Origin: Spongospora subterranea
Lineage: Eukaryota; Endomyxa; Phytomyxea; Plasmodiophorida; Plasmodiophoridae
Reading direction: 5' to 3'
Length of the DNA: 64,000 nt
Assembly (NCBI GenBank): GCA_900404475.1
Contig: OUQQ01000026.1
Location: 1 to 64,000 of the forward strand
Made by a program: the position numbers and the translations under genes. This document shows positions 43,141 through 55,514 of this stretch, one piece after another (the first letter of the stretch is position 1; each line of letters starts with the position of its first letter). Under the pieces are notes generated by a model that had not been told where the DNA came from, made no database searches, and saw only the letters and a program-made list of their open reading frames with translations.

Positions 43141-44496
43141 ATGTCGCTGCCTGATTCGCCGCCCTCCCCTGTTCCGGGCCATGGGCCAGAACAACCAGGT
43201 TCCATCACGATTGTAGTTCGCTCCGTCACCGGGCAGAATCTGCAACTCGAAAACATCGGCCCCAGTTTCACCATCTCTCAGATAAAGGTTTGGCAATCTG
43301 TTCACAGTCCGGGCGGAAAATCGATAGTCGATGAGATAGGGGTTGATTGAAGAGCGACATTCCGTCCCCAGCCATCTTCAGCGGTTGATCTTTTCAGGAG
43401 CTGAGCTATCCGATACCGATACCGTTCTTTCGGCTGGAATACGCCATGAAACCGTATTGCATATCGCCGTCAGAAAGGTAATGGGTGAACCCTTGCTACG
43501 TCCGCCTGGATGTCAACTCTCGTAGGCTCAATCTGTAGACCCACCGCCTCCGTATTCATCAATTAATACGGTATGGATCCACCGCCATCTTATGCCATAC
43601 CTTGACGGTTTATGGCTTCAGGATGCTGCAGCCAATCACTATCCTGATGGCGTCGTCATTGATATATCAGGTGTCGACCTATCTGGACTATACCTTCATC
43701 CTCCTAACAGTATCCCTCCGACCCTCGTCGGTCTCCGTTGGCTATGTTGCGGGAAAGCCAGATCTCTGACCTCGTTAATCTGTAGATGATCATGGAAAAT
43801 GACCATGCAGCCGGCAATGTAGACGCTGCCATATCCCTTGGCCGATATCGTCGCATACGCCAACTAAGGCCGATAGTAATGAAGCTCGTAATTCTGAAAC
43901 TATTAATCCAGTAGCTATCTCCCCTGACATCCACATTTCAGACGTTATTGATCTCTGGATTATCCATGATGTTATCATTATTATCCCTGGTTAGTCGCGT
44001 CTCCCGATTGTTCACCCCACTTTGAGCAAGAAAAACGGCTCCGTTTTAATTGGTTTATTAGTGGTCGTAATGCGATCTTGTATGTTCGTCTTTCTTCACT
44101 GATGGTCATTCTGGTTGAGGTTGTTGATTGTGCTGAACGTGATATTAGTGGTGGTTGATGTTCGCTATCTCGTCTGTATTGGCATATCGCGGTGCAAGCA
44201 CACTACACTCTGACTCCCTCAACCTGGTACATGTTGCTGCCATCAAAGCAGTTTCACCGACGAATTTCATTGGTTTATAGGCGATCGTGGTGGAAGGACT
44301 ATCAGGCGCCGTGATCATCACGGCTTTGTATTCAGTTTCGTCATCTGAGAGCGCCCGGGATCAGAGCTTATTTCCCCTTCTCATTGCCGTGCTCATCCTC
44401 AAGCTGTACCTGATGTTCCAGGCAATCAGGCTGTCGGCGGCGATCAGATCACTATCCAGAAGACAACTAGATCAAATTATTCGGCCCGCTCGATAG
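43141..44496 (+). CDS. ubiquitin-like domain membrane protein (TMUB/Herp/Dsc3-like)
   Basis: After MSLPDSPPSPVPGHGPEQPG, exon one encodes the first strands of a ubiquitin fold, ITIVVRSVTGQNLQLENIG and PSFTISQIK. An intron near 43289-43344 leads to LIEERHSVPSHLQRLIFSG, AELSDTDTVLSAGIRHETVL and HIAVRK, the rest of the fold. A Pro-rich linker (PPPPYSSINTVW), a segment with HPDGV-like loops (YLDGLWLQDAAANHYPDGVV), low-complexity exons and a hydrophobic end (DQSLFPLLIAVLILKLYLMF) follow. The layout, an N-terminal ubiquitin-like domain with C-terminal membrane helices, matches ER proteins of the TMUB, Herp and Dsc3 type that act in ER-associated degradation. Exons between 43650 and 44280 are not resolved. 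Confidence 0.6.
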
Positions 44497-44670
44497 ACAA
44501 TGAATCAACATTAAAGAATAGAATATAATGACGACATCGCTTCGAAGACCATATCTGCTGCGTTTTTCGAACGGATTGACAACTTGGATTAAGCAAATGG
44601 TGATATGATTATATATTCATAGAACTCGATGTTATGGTATCACCTTGAGGCTAGGGAAGCTGTTGGATGC

Positions 44671-47491
44671 TCATGATTGAGGAAGACATAGGAAGCCGAT
44701 AGCGTCCTGGATGCGTTCATAAAGTATCTGAATCTGTTCGCTTTGCAAAGAGGTATTGTTAGTAGTGAAGGCATATCTAATCCCCGGTAGAACGGATGCA
44801 CCGTATCCTGTGTATAAACCTGGAGCATAAACTGCATGGCGGTAGTACATCTCATCACGATCAGGCAATGGGCGGTCCAGAAGGAAACGGCGCTCTAGGA
44901 AGGCTAGACGATCGTTGACCTGTGCCAATTCCTTTTCGCTTGGAACCGCAAGGTTGTCGAGACTAGCAGCCACATCATCAACTACGCCTGCTGCCTGCTC
45001 AAACTTGGACGCTATCGATCGTAAACGCGGCATGTCAGCGTGAACAGTTGAAACCTCAGACGCCAGTTTGTCAATATATACAGATAAGGCTTCTGCGTAT
45101 TCTCGAAGACGAAGAGGTAGAACATCTACAAAACATTGAACCATTGACATCAGAAATTTTCACCAAAACTGTAATACAAAATACTGTTCGAAACTACTGG
45201 CGTGTTCATTGTACCTTACCTCGACTAGCGAGTTCAACCGCCATTATGGAGAATACCTTCGACAACGCGAGAGTGCTTTTATATCCGGGATCTCCAAATC
45301 TTTCGAACCAATCTAGACAATCATACGTGGAATGATATACACCATAACTGCCACGTTGGCTTTGAAATCCTGATAAAGCGGGATTATGTCAATCTTCTGA
45401 AAAACGGTGAAAATAAACTGAGATAACTGCAGTCGTGGAGCGTATAAGGTTGAAAACTATTGCAACGATATTATCGAAAAAGACAACTCAACTCAAATGA
45501 AAAAAGTACATACGAATGTCTGACGCAGTGACACCTAGATACTGAAGAAACCCGCTATAATCAGACCCTGAACCTATGGGATCAATCCGAGCGCCATTTG
45601 CTTTGAACCATTCATCATAAACACTACAGTAAAATTACGGTGATGATACACATTGGATTTATCGCTTCTGGAACCTCATTTCAGATCGCGGTGCTTTGAC
45701 TGCTTTTGTTGCCCTTCGAATCAATTCGCCCATGGATGGACACGATTCCGTCGTGAATACCGACTGTAGGTTTGAGACGGCTATGTCGCTAAAATAGTGA
45801 CGGTAACCAAAAGGAACTACAAGCAAAACATCTACACAAACATATTGACGTATGCTACGGCTTCCTTCTGAAGTTCCTGCTCAAACTGCTCCACGAACTC
45901 TGTTGAGCCCACCAGTCCAAATTCTTCAGCATCCCATGAACACAACTGAAGAGTACGACGAGGTCGCCATCTAATCCGTTGAATCATTAGTATGGCTGGA
46001 CTCAAAGGTTGGTTATCTAACCCGCGTTTATAGATGTGAGCGAGCGATCTTGCTGTCTCCATGAATGTCGTCGTACCTGAGTGAGGATCAACTGCACCGT
46101 AAACCCATGAGTCTCGATGGTTGCCAAGCAGTATGCGACGATCTTGCTCGACAGATCCTGTGTTTCTGAAAATTAAGCGTCGCGAATTTGGTGAGTTTTA
46201 ACAAGTTACCTGGAATTGTGCCAACGACGTTATGGATTCGCATTATTTCCCGAGTGATATTGACGGATAGATGGACGAATGTGGTAGATGGACCTAATTT
46301 ATAAGTTACCGGTAATCCACCCTGCCAATCTTTTGGGGCAATATCTCCATCCATTCGCCGCAGAAGTTCAAGAGCGTTGGAATACCCCATTGCCTGAATT
46401 GATCGATTTTAGTAAAGGAAGCCGACAAGCAGAACGCTAACTATACAAGAACTGGAATCTTGGGAAGAACTGGAGAATTATCGGCAGTGAATTTGCGACG
46501 CTGAGGATCAAGATCGGGTATGGCGGCGGTGCCTGGAGTTAACGGATCCCCAGAGAACAGTGATACGAACATCGTGCTTCCCCCTTGAATCGATAACGGT
46601 GGGCGCCATTCTCCATCAGGATATACAGTTCCACGCTGATACCCATCATTAGCCGGATCAGAGTATATAATCAGGCCCGATAGGCCATATGTCTCAGCCA
46701 GCATTGCTTTAAATAGAAAATGATATAAGTGTGAGTCGGACTATATCGACGACGAAATCCACCTTTTAAACCTCTGAAAATTCTTCCGTATCGTGCCAGC
46801 CCTATGGCGCCTTTCAAATTGAAACCAGATGCGATCAAATGGTCGAAATCCTGTTTGCGACCGTAGTTGACGTAAATGAGTGGTCCGGCGACAGAGCCTG
46901 ATCCCGAGTAAGCAAGATATGGCCCAGTTATGTCGGATTCTTGATCTTTAGTTGTAAGAGGGGGTTCAGTTAAATTCAGCGACATGATCGACTGACCGCC
47001 GGCCAATACATCTACTGAGGATGATATGGGCCTTGATAGAAGAACGTCTAAGTAAGAAAGATTACGACAGCCAACAGTGATAAATAATGATGAAATGCAC
47101 CATAAGGATATATATCGACTTGCGGAAATCCCCATTGTTTGAATTTATCACTGACGAACATGGCCTGTGATCTTTTGTGTCAGATTCTGTTCTGAAAATA
47201 AGCTTCGACTCATAAACGTACTAAGTCAAGGTCACCGGGTGATCCTGCTAATGACTGCTGCCTTGTCAAACGCTCAAGCATTTCTCCCGCCTTCTTCTCA
47301 TTGGGAATATCGGTCACTAGATGAACCCAGGTACTATGCCTGTGCGAAAGTTCTTCTGAGAACTGGGCGAATAGGGCCCCTAGTAAAACAACGACGACGA
47401 TGATTATCGCAGACAGCACAACAGGGATAGGGATGCGACGCCTATTGGGCCGACCATCCGCTAGCAGCGGAACGCGATCGTCGGAGACCAT
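44671..47491 (-). CDS. glutamate carboxypeptidase II-like M28 metallopeptidase
   Basis: Type II membrane peptidase of the NAALADase/PSMA family. ATG at 47491: MVSDDRVPLLADGRPNRRR, then the signal anchor IPVVLSAIIIVVVVLLGALF. A protease-associated domain follows (GPLIYVNYGRKQDFDHLIAS; AETYGLSGLIIYSDPANDGY; DGEWRPPLSIQGGS). The catalytic domain keeps the zinc-ligand blocks GNHRDSWVYGAVDPHSGT, LCSWDAEEFGLVGSTEF, GSGSDYSGFLQYLGV and GVYHSTYDCLDWF. The C-terminal helical dimerisation domain is PLRLREYAEALSVYIDKLA to YERIQDAIGFLCLPQS. Ten or more short introns. All metal-binding motifs appear intact, so it should be active. The in-frame region upstream of the ATG also holds a Met, so the start may be earlier. 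Confidence 0.9.
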
Positions 47492-48089
47492 GACAAGGAA
47501 CGGTTCTGTTGAAGAGCAATGCAATTCTCGACGGCGCTCAGGTACACACGAGTTAGGGTGCAACATAAACGCACTAGCCCCGTTGGACTTTAAGTGAGAT
47601 GTCGAGGAGGCCGCTTTCTTTGTTACGATGGTGCAGCTATGGTCACATCCTGCCAATTGAGGCTGCTTGCAAGACAGTTAAAGAAAACGGGGGTCTTGAG
47701 TGGGGTGCGACACAGCGGGAAGCATGTAGCGCCGAACTCCTGATTGACCTGGAAGTTTTTACATTATCATGCGCTATTATTTTGAGCGTAAATTTTTGTT
47801 CACGACGAGCTGAACATCGTTGCCTCTGGCAGTCTCGTCGTGGATGCTTGATGTGCAAGGGGCTAGATGACAATCACCGCTGAGAGTGCAATAGCAAATA
47901 TTTACCGGTTCGCCCACCTATCCGATTCTATCGCTTAATTTTCAATGTACATGTTTTCACGGTTAATTATGACTCAATGAACCTAGTTTCGGTGGACTGG
48001 CACGATGCGACACATAGCCTGAAACGTTGGTTGATGGAAGAATAACATGGACTTGGAAATTTATGATTTGAAGTTGGATTAAGTTAAGG
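47492..48089. other. intergenic, no gene
   Basis: The 5' flank of the M28 peptidase and 3' flank of Vps45. Frames on both strands between 47600 and 47880 are open but featureless. Nothing else seen. Confidence 0.4.
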
Positions 48090-50389
48090 TTACTGCGAAA
48101 GTGTGATCGCCACTTGTGGAGATGCCTGACTGCCAAGATATATATCCTCCAGAAATGTTGAGGAATTATGAATTGAACTACCACCTAAGATAAACTGTTG
48201 GTCTCGATAGCTATTATTGAACTCCGAGATCAGTGCAGCTTCTTCGTATGTAGCTCCACCAATCATAAATACAAATCTGCACAAAACTCAACACCAGCAA
48301 ACAGACCACAACAAGTATACATTTGTTTAGCTGGTTGCTCCTGTTGTGGCCCAACCCCACATATAGGAAATTCATTCGCCTTCAAACGCTGCTTACGAGC
48401 ATTGTCTAGAATTTTCCTGAGCAGCGGATCATGCTGTGTGTAAATGTTCTGATGATAATTTCTGGTCAACAAACCCTCTATGATCAACGAAATTCGCAAC
48501 TGACTTCAACTCCTTTTATCCCCGATGAAATATAGCTTGTCGCTTTTGCGAAGATGTCTTTGTTTTGAAACAAATCTTGCGTGCGTGATGCACTCCCCGC
48601 ATACCGAAGAAGCAAGTTGACGAGCGATACACGTGACCGTGCCTGTGAAATGCTTAAACAACACAAATCCGCCAGTGAGTTTTGCAGACCAGTTCGCTTT
48701 CGGCGCATGTTCTTAACAAGGCCATACAAGATACAGTTTCGTTTGCTTCTTGCTCATATCTCAGCGCATAGAGACACACCACACGAAGTTTGTCCTCATC
48801 CCGTATCCGAGGATTCTGTGGGAGGCCAAATCATTCAATGCAAAATGTCTTTGAAAGTAAGAAGACCAACCTTGATAACCTCTGTAACCTGTCTGATAGC
48901 CACACTATGCGAATGCTCGCATGAGAGCGTTTGCTGCAGCGCTGATAACTCCATTAGATGATACGACTCAACACTATGTGAAAGCTCAGAAACTAAGCCC
49001 ACGTGCTTTGAAACTATGCCGAAATCAGATTTATGCTGATTTATACGGTCATACTCAGCAACCTGTGCTGCTTTCTACAAGGAAATCCGAATAGTTTTCA
49101 ACAAATCTTTGCATATCTTCGATAGTATCAAGCTGCCTTTCCGATTTCGTTTTGACTTGATATCCCTGAACAAGCTCTTTAACGCTGACGCCAAGGTCGC
49201 CAAAATTAAGAAGTGCACTAGCTTTGAAAAAAGCATCGTCATGACCCAACACAACTTCCTAGAATGAAATCAGCGTCAACCAGTATATGGGAGAGGGTCG
49301 AAAACACCATACTTTTTTGGTGCCATCATTCTGTTTATACGACAAACGATTATTTTGAATTCCGATTACCTCGTGCAACATTGATCTGGAAGGTGATACA
49401 CATAAGCTAGAATTCATTTTTCAGTAAAGTTTCAATGCAACCTATATGTCCATTGCATCAAAAGAGGAGTTACTGGATCCTCCCTTCTGTCTAAAATTAG
49501 AAGCACTGGGCGCGAGGCAGAATCTGGACCAAACGAGAAAAGGTCCCTTTGCCCAGACATAACTTGATCGACTTTCTTCGCGACACGCTCACAGATGCCA
49601 GATGAAGCTGTAGTAGATGTTAGAAAATATGCGAATCTAAGATGAACGGTAATCAACCTTGATAGCGAACTATTGGTCTTGTCTTTAGGGACAAAGCCAA
49701 AGACAAAAGACCATCACAAATTCTGGTAAATTTCTTTTGCTCGGCATCACCCCAATTGCCGCTGTACAAGCAATTTGTAAACGGCATGTTAAGCGAGAAC
49801 AAATCAGCGGAAATGGCAAAATAATCGGCGTAAAACTCATGAACCTATAGGAAATCGACGATCACGTTCAGTTGGTGTCGAAGTATATAGTTGTAATGAT
49901 CACCTCTTTGACGAGTTCGTATGCATCAGATTCGGCCAAATCCCGGAGCATTTCTCGTGGAACAATGTTCGAAAAAACTAGAACAATGCAACAATATTAT
50001 CACATGACCTTCAAAACCCCTTTCGTCGGATTTTTACAAAGGTGAAATTCCTGGTATTGAGGATTTTTGAGCAACGCTTTGACAAATTGCAAGTTGGCTG
50101 GCGTGGGCCGTACAAACACGACTGCTTTGAGATGAGACATATTTTCGCTGGTTTTCGAATCAATCCTTTCGACGAGAAATACGTGCTGCTCTAATATTGC
50201 AGAATGCGAACAAACCAAACCAACAATCCCACTCTGATTATCACATGTTAGATATAACAATAGAACACAGGAAAATATTCAACGGTGCTGTACAGTTTCC
50301 TCGTCAAGAATGAGAGCTTTCATTCCTTTGACGGTAGGCAATGTCAACATCCTCCGAACATAGTCGCTGATCGCCTCAATTAAGCTCAT
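48090..50389 (-). CDS. VPS45: Sec1/Munc18-family protein Vps45
   Basis: Regulator of SNARE assembly on endosomes and trans-Golgi. Starts MSLIEAISDYVRRMLTLPTV, KGMKALILDEET. Further exons read VGLVCSHSAILEQHVFLVER, MSHLKAVVFVRPTPANLQFV, PQYQEFHLC, FSNIVPREMLRDLAESDAY, LKTRPIVRYQG, and the family hallmark LLILDRREDPVTPLLMQWTY. Then GVSVKELVQGYQVKTKSERQ, SRVSLVNLLLRYAGSASRTQ, IYTQHDPLLRKILDNARKQR, and the end FVFMIGGATYEEAALISEFN with HNSSTFLEDIYLG. The segments after DPVTPLL and the C-terminal IGGATYEEA / SSIHNSSTFLE point to the Vps45 branch. More than ten introns. Function is inferred from family. Confidence 0.9.
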
Positions 50390-50460
50390 TATTTGTCGAG
50401 GCGACGGGAATCAGTTAAGGCGCTCTAAATCCGTAGGGGGGAGTACCCACCGCACTCCAG

Positions 50461-50862
50461 TCATATATACACTTCACACAGCCCTGGGATACCAACAAAG
50501 GCGACAGCAAATGTGGCCATGAAATGAGCCCAAAAGGATGAAATCCGTGCCGTTACCATTAGATAAGGAAAATTTGCCAAAAAGGAGTTCGGAAAATTAT
50601 TGCATGCGATGATATTGTGATCGAGAAGAATAAAATTGGAAAACGGTTCGAATTTCGCTGCCACTTTTTGGCCAAGGGTGCGCGACTCGTTTTGGACAGT
50701 GTACTTACCATGTACACTGTACAGTACCCAGTACACGCACAGGGTTGGCCGCGCACGCGCTTTATTTCTTGTTTCCAAAAATCCAATTTTCGTCATTTGT
50801 TGGTTAATCATTATTTCTATATATCGGCTTCGCCGACACCGGCTGTCAGCAAATCTCTGCAA
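50461..50862 (-). CDS. possible small membrane protein, unresolved
   Basis: Between the divergent Vps45 and NDUFS1 genes a minus-strand frame is open for 133 codons. Its end is the most protein-like: NNFPNSFLANFPYLMVTARI, then SSFWAHFMATFAVAFVGIPG. This resembles a short single-helix inner-membrane protein, loosely like small cytochrome oxidase subunits, but I cannot establish it. A strong GTAAGT donor follows an ATG at about 50709 on this strand. An untranslated or spliced short gene is possible. Confidence 0.25.
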   Translation of the reverse strand: MQRFADSRCRRSRYIEIMINQQMTKIGFLETRNKARARPTLCVYWVLYSVHGKYTVQNESRTLGQKVAAKFEPFSNFILLDHNIIACNNFPNSFLANFPYLMVTARISSFWAHFMATFAVAFVGIPGLCEVYI

Positions 50863-50910
50863 TATTAGCGAATATCTGCAGCGTCGCCAACGTCAGTATT
50901 GATTTTAACA

Positions 50911-53900
50911 ATGCTGCGTTGTTATACATCGTTGCAGCGAAATCGTACGGCCTCAAATTCTGTCCACATTCCGTCATCGTCAAATTAACTGGGTCGGGTG
51001 TCTTTAGTATCAAAATGCTGCCCAAATGCGGTAAAGGCTGCTCATTTCTCTGGCCAAGTCAAAGCGGCTCCGCCAGTTCCGCCTACACCGGCGCCAGCCC
51101 CTGCAAATATTATCACAGTTACCGTTGACGGAAAGGAGATTCTCTGTGATAAGAATATGACTGTACTACAAGCTTGTGAAGAAGCTGGAGCCGAAATTCC
51201 CAGATTTTGTTATCATCCTCGGCTTTCCATAGCTGGAAATTGCCGAATGTGCCTAGTAGAGGTTTGTTTCTGCTAACTATAGCAAACATTTTGATCAAAC
51301 TGGTTATGATCGAAGGTCGTAAAGTCGCCCAAGCCAGTAGCATCGTGCGCGATGCCTTTAATGCCCGGGATGATAATAAAAACGAACACTCCGTTGGTCA
51401 AGAAAGCAAGAGAGGGAGTCATGGAATTCTTGCTGATCAATCACCCATTAGATTGCCCAATTTGCGATCAGGTATCTGATACACACCGTTTTGCTGTGCA
51501 GAATTTACATGATGAATCTGAATCAGGGTGGGGAATGCGATCTACAAGACCTCTCAATGGACTACGGTAGTGACCGTGGCAGATACCGCGAGTGGAAGCG
51601 CACTGTCGAGGATAAGGTGAATTCTGGCGTTTTTGTCAATGCTGCGATTTAACAAATATTATTTCAGTATATTGGTCCATTTGTCAAGACGGTTATGACC
51701 CGATGTATCCATTGCACTCGCTGTACAAAATTTCGCCAAGTAACTTTCTGAAAATTCGTTTAACTAGCATTTCAGGTGTTCGTTTTGCCGAAGAAGTCGC
51801 GGGAGTTCCCGACCTTGGAGCCACCGGTCGAGGCAACACTGTTGAGATTGGAACATATTTTGAAAAGCCGTTTGGTAACCTTGCCAGCGAACTCTTAATA
51901 GTCGGTTTGTCATTTTACAATTGTTCGCAGATTCGGAATTGTCAGGCAATTCCATTGATTTATGTCCTGTTGGGGCTCTTACTTCTAAACCTTTTGCGTT
52001 TGCAGCACGTCCTTGGGAACTCCAAAAAACAGGTCGGCGCTTTGTCATGATAGGTTTTCTAGAATCTTTCCAGCTTAAAGTTTGTACTCTTAAATTACAT
52101 CGGTTAATTCAAATTCGAAAAATTGCGTTCATAGCTCTATTTTTTAGACACAATCGATGTTCATGACGCTCTGGGTGCTGCAATTCGTGTAGACGCGCGT
52201 GGCTCCAAGGTAGAAACAAGCGTTTACGTTTGCATAGTTGCTTTACCCTCGTTAAGGTTCTTCGGGTCCTTCCCACCGTCAATGAAGACGTGAATGAGGA
52301 GTGGATATCAGACCGCTCTCGTTTTGCATACGATGGGTTACATCTTCAACGTTTGGATACTCCCTTAATCCGCCAATCTGATGGTTAGTGCTTGGGTACC
52401 TGTCATCATTTCACCTGCCCCAACATTTAGCCTCAGGCTCTTTGGCGGTTTCCAGTTGGCAAGACGCGTTTTCAGCCATCAAGAGCGCTTTGGAACCGGT
52501 TGACGCTAGAACCCAGATGCGCGTACTCGCTGGAGATTTGGTCCCGGTAGAGTTTTTTCTTAGACATTTCTAATACTTTGCTGAATGAATCACATCTTAG
52601 GCTGAAGCGTTGATGTGCATGAAGGATTGGGCAAACTCTCTAGGGTGCAATAACATTGATTGTCGTACATCAAACGACCAGGTTTGGTTCTTGTGCTTGG
52701 TGGAATACTGCTTTTTCTGAAAAAAAATGTTTGCAGACGGTGGCTGATCTACGTTCAAGCTACGTTTTCAATTCTGGGATCACAGGAATTGAAGATGCCG
52801 ATTTCATTCTGTTTATTGGTATGTTTTGTAATCTCCCGTGATGTCACCTGTATAACGCTTTCACCAGGAACAAATCTTCGCATGGAGGCTCCAGTTCTTA
52901 ATGCCCGGATTAGACGTTGCCAAGAAGAAACAGGGTCGCTGAAACTTGCGTCCATCGGTCCTGTTTATAAGGACGTTACAAAAGGATGTCAACAGGTATT
53001 AAGCATTGTGTCTTATTTTGCCCTACTCAATCCCTCATTAGTTAGGAGATGATGCCGACATTCTCAATCAGATTGCGAACGGCAAGCACCCATTATCGAA
53101 GGAGATGGCTAAAGCGAAACGTCCTATGGTTATCATCGGGCAATCGATAATGAGGCGACCGGTATAGTGACTGCCCGTTTGCAACGCGAATTCAAACTGT
53201 TTCTTTTCATTATTTAGGATCTTGCTATGTTTCAGTCTGCAATTTCAAAGTTGTCGACCTCAGTTGCCATGAATCTTGTAACTGCAGATTGGAATGGGAT
53301 CAATGTTCTTCAGCTGGATGCTGCTCGGACAGCTGCTCTAGATATCGGATTCGTTCCAACAGGACCAAAGCCGTCAAATCCACCAAAATTTTTGTATCTG
53401 TTGGGAGCGGATTCGTTTGCTGAATCGGAGGCTCCATCAAAATCGACATTCGTTGTCTATCAAGGTTGCATCAACTGTAGTGCTGCAGTTTTGTCGCTGA
53501 CATAATCAAATGTTTAGGGAGTCATGGTGATCTTGGGGCGTCCTGCGCCAACGTCATTCTTCCTTCAACTGCGTATACGGAATCGTCTGGGATTTTCGTT
53601 AATACGGAGGGTCGCCCACAAATGACAACGAGGGCAACAACGCCAATAGGCATTGCAAGAGACGACTGGCAGATTATTCGTGCCCTAAGCGGTAAGCAAT
53701 GTCAAACGATGTTGGGTTCTTTGATTCATTAGCACACTGTTGCTCGCCAACAGTTGCTATTTTTGGTTTTTAAACTAGTTAACTCATCTTGATGTCCTCA
53801 GAGGCGGTTGGAAAGGGTAAACCCCTTCCGTATGACTCAGTGCAAGATGTGCGGCAACGTCTGATCGACCTGTGTCCTCACTTCGAGCACCTTGGAAAGG

Positions 53901-54085
53901 TTGAATCCCCGATTGGGTTTAGCGCATGGAATGCATCGCCTTTACCATCATTTGCCATCAAATCCGGGAAAATCGCTCCGGCCATTACCAATTTTTTCAC
54001 AACAAATGTCATCGCACGTGCGTCTAAAAATCTAGCCCGTGCCCAAGCTGAACTCAAAAACAGCACAAACAGTTATATCGAATAA
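50911..54085 (+). CDS. NDUFS1: NADH:ubiquinone oxidoreductase 75 kDa subunit (complex I)
   Basis: Iron-sulfur subunit of the complex I electron-input module in mitochondria. A presequence-like start (MLCR-type: [17 protein letters not shown]) and further N-terminal exon lead to [20 protein letters not shown]. The 2Fe-2S ligands are in [19 protein letters not shown], with a fourth Cys in PVASCAMP. Then [10 protein letters not shown] joined to [14 protein letters not shown] (His and three Cys for cluster N5), [11 protein letters not shown] and [20 protein letters not shown] (cluster N4). Distal domain pieces include [52 protein letters not shown], and the end [20 protein letters not shown]. About fifteen introns of 45-70 nt. 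All cluster ligands I can trace are present. Confidence 0.93.
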
Positions 54086-54282
54086 ATTTTTTTTGTCAAA
54101 TAGAGCAACGAACCAGTGAAATGTGATTTATCAGAAGCAGACAGAGCATTTTAAAATAAGGAACTTGTCTTGTCATGGCGCCATTAGCAACAACTATGTA
54201 CCAAATAAAGATTGTAATCAGATGGCGACTGTGACCGTGATCTTAAGGTACATTGGATGACCTAATCTAGATAAATTATACA

Positions 54283-55514
54283 ATGCCATGCCTCAACACG
54301 ATCAAACATCAGTGCCAATCCATGGTAAAAACATTGCTATTTGCGATGGCGATTTTGTCCCCAATAGTCCAAAGCGACTGGTCATACGATGATCAGGACC
54401 AGTGGCCATCAACCTGTACTGCTGAATCTATGCAATCGCCAATCAATATCGCCCTAGACAATATCCATCACGACGACAACATCGCTCGCGCTATTCGTTG
54501 CACGTATCTTGATGATGGGAATCGGCCGTTCAGCGGGGCGATCTACAATGCCGACACCACATTCCGTTTAATGATTGATTCCGACGCCAATCACTCCTGC
54601 GTAGGGATCCCGTTTAGGGGACTGAATCGGTATCTCCTCAGCTTTATCGACCTGCATTGGGATCGCTCCAATGAGAATCATGGCACTGAGCACAGCTTCG
54701 ACGGCCAGTTCGGTGATCTAGAGCTGCATTTCATGCATTATAACGATAAATATTCGACTTACGATGAGGCATCTAGACGGGAAGACGGCATATTAGCTTT
54801 GGCCGTATTATATTCACACCCGACGAAGCAGGAACAAGCCAACGACGTGATTGGCAACGACGAAATCCTGCGATTCGCCTTGGCCACGGCCGTCAACAAC
54901 TCCCGCGTCTCGCTTTTACCGGAACTGATACTCTCCAGGACGGGTCTAGATCCATTTAGACAAAGGAGGTTCTATTCTTATCAAGGATCGCTGACAACCC
55001 CTCCATGTTCTCAGGTAAAAAACAGCAGATCATTTCTTCCCTCGTTGAGATCTGTTTCTTTCGCCATTTATGAGGTTGATCATCGGTTTTGCGACATGAC
55101 TGAGCAATCTGTGAAATCAGGGTGTTGTTTGGATTATCCCTGAAGGTCAAGGTATTGTCGGCATTGATGCGCTGACCGCTTTGCAATCGCGGCGGAACAG
55201 CGCTGGCAAAGATATGAGTGGAAACGTATGGAGATTATGTATTTTCGACATCTTTCCTTGAATGTAACTTCTAGGTCCGCTCCATTCAAGCGACCAGTTC
55301 CCGTCCGATCTTAGCCTCTTGGGACATATCAGAACAGGCCAATGATCACGCGAATCTTTTGATGCTGATCGTGTCGATGGTCGGTGCTGGGTTGGTTATT
55401 GTTTGCCTGATTGGGCTCGTATGGACCAAGTACTGGCAGAGCCAAGAATATCGGGATCTGAGCGGATCCCACGCCGAAACGATCACGGTTAAGGACGCAA
55501 TGGCATATACATAA
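54283..55514 (+). CDS. alpha-carbonic anhydrase-like membrane protein, altered zinc site
   Basis: A secretory start (MVKTLLFAMAILSPIVQS, either of two Met) leads to WSYDDQDQWPSTC and MQSPINIALDNI, the alpha-CA opening. The core has FIDLHWDRSNENHGTEHSFD and LELHFMHYNDKY, and SLTTPPCSQ then VVWIIPEGQ. In human CA II numbering, the first zinc His (94) of HFHW is Asp here (DLHW); His96 and His119 (ELH) are kept, as are the EH and TTPPC elements. Introns at about 55016-55120 and 55229-55276 join the last exons. The C-terminus has a membrane helix LIVSMVGAGLVIVCLIGLVW and a short tail. About 380 residues. Zinc binding and CO2 hydration are doubtful; a CA-related, cell-surface role is inferred. Confidence 0.88.

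Noticed and set aside
54283..55143. Carbonic anhydrase ending at the stop near 55143
   Set aside because: That stop is in the unspliced frame; removing the intron from about 55017 to 55120 gives VVWIIPEGQ in the family position and continues to a membrane helix.
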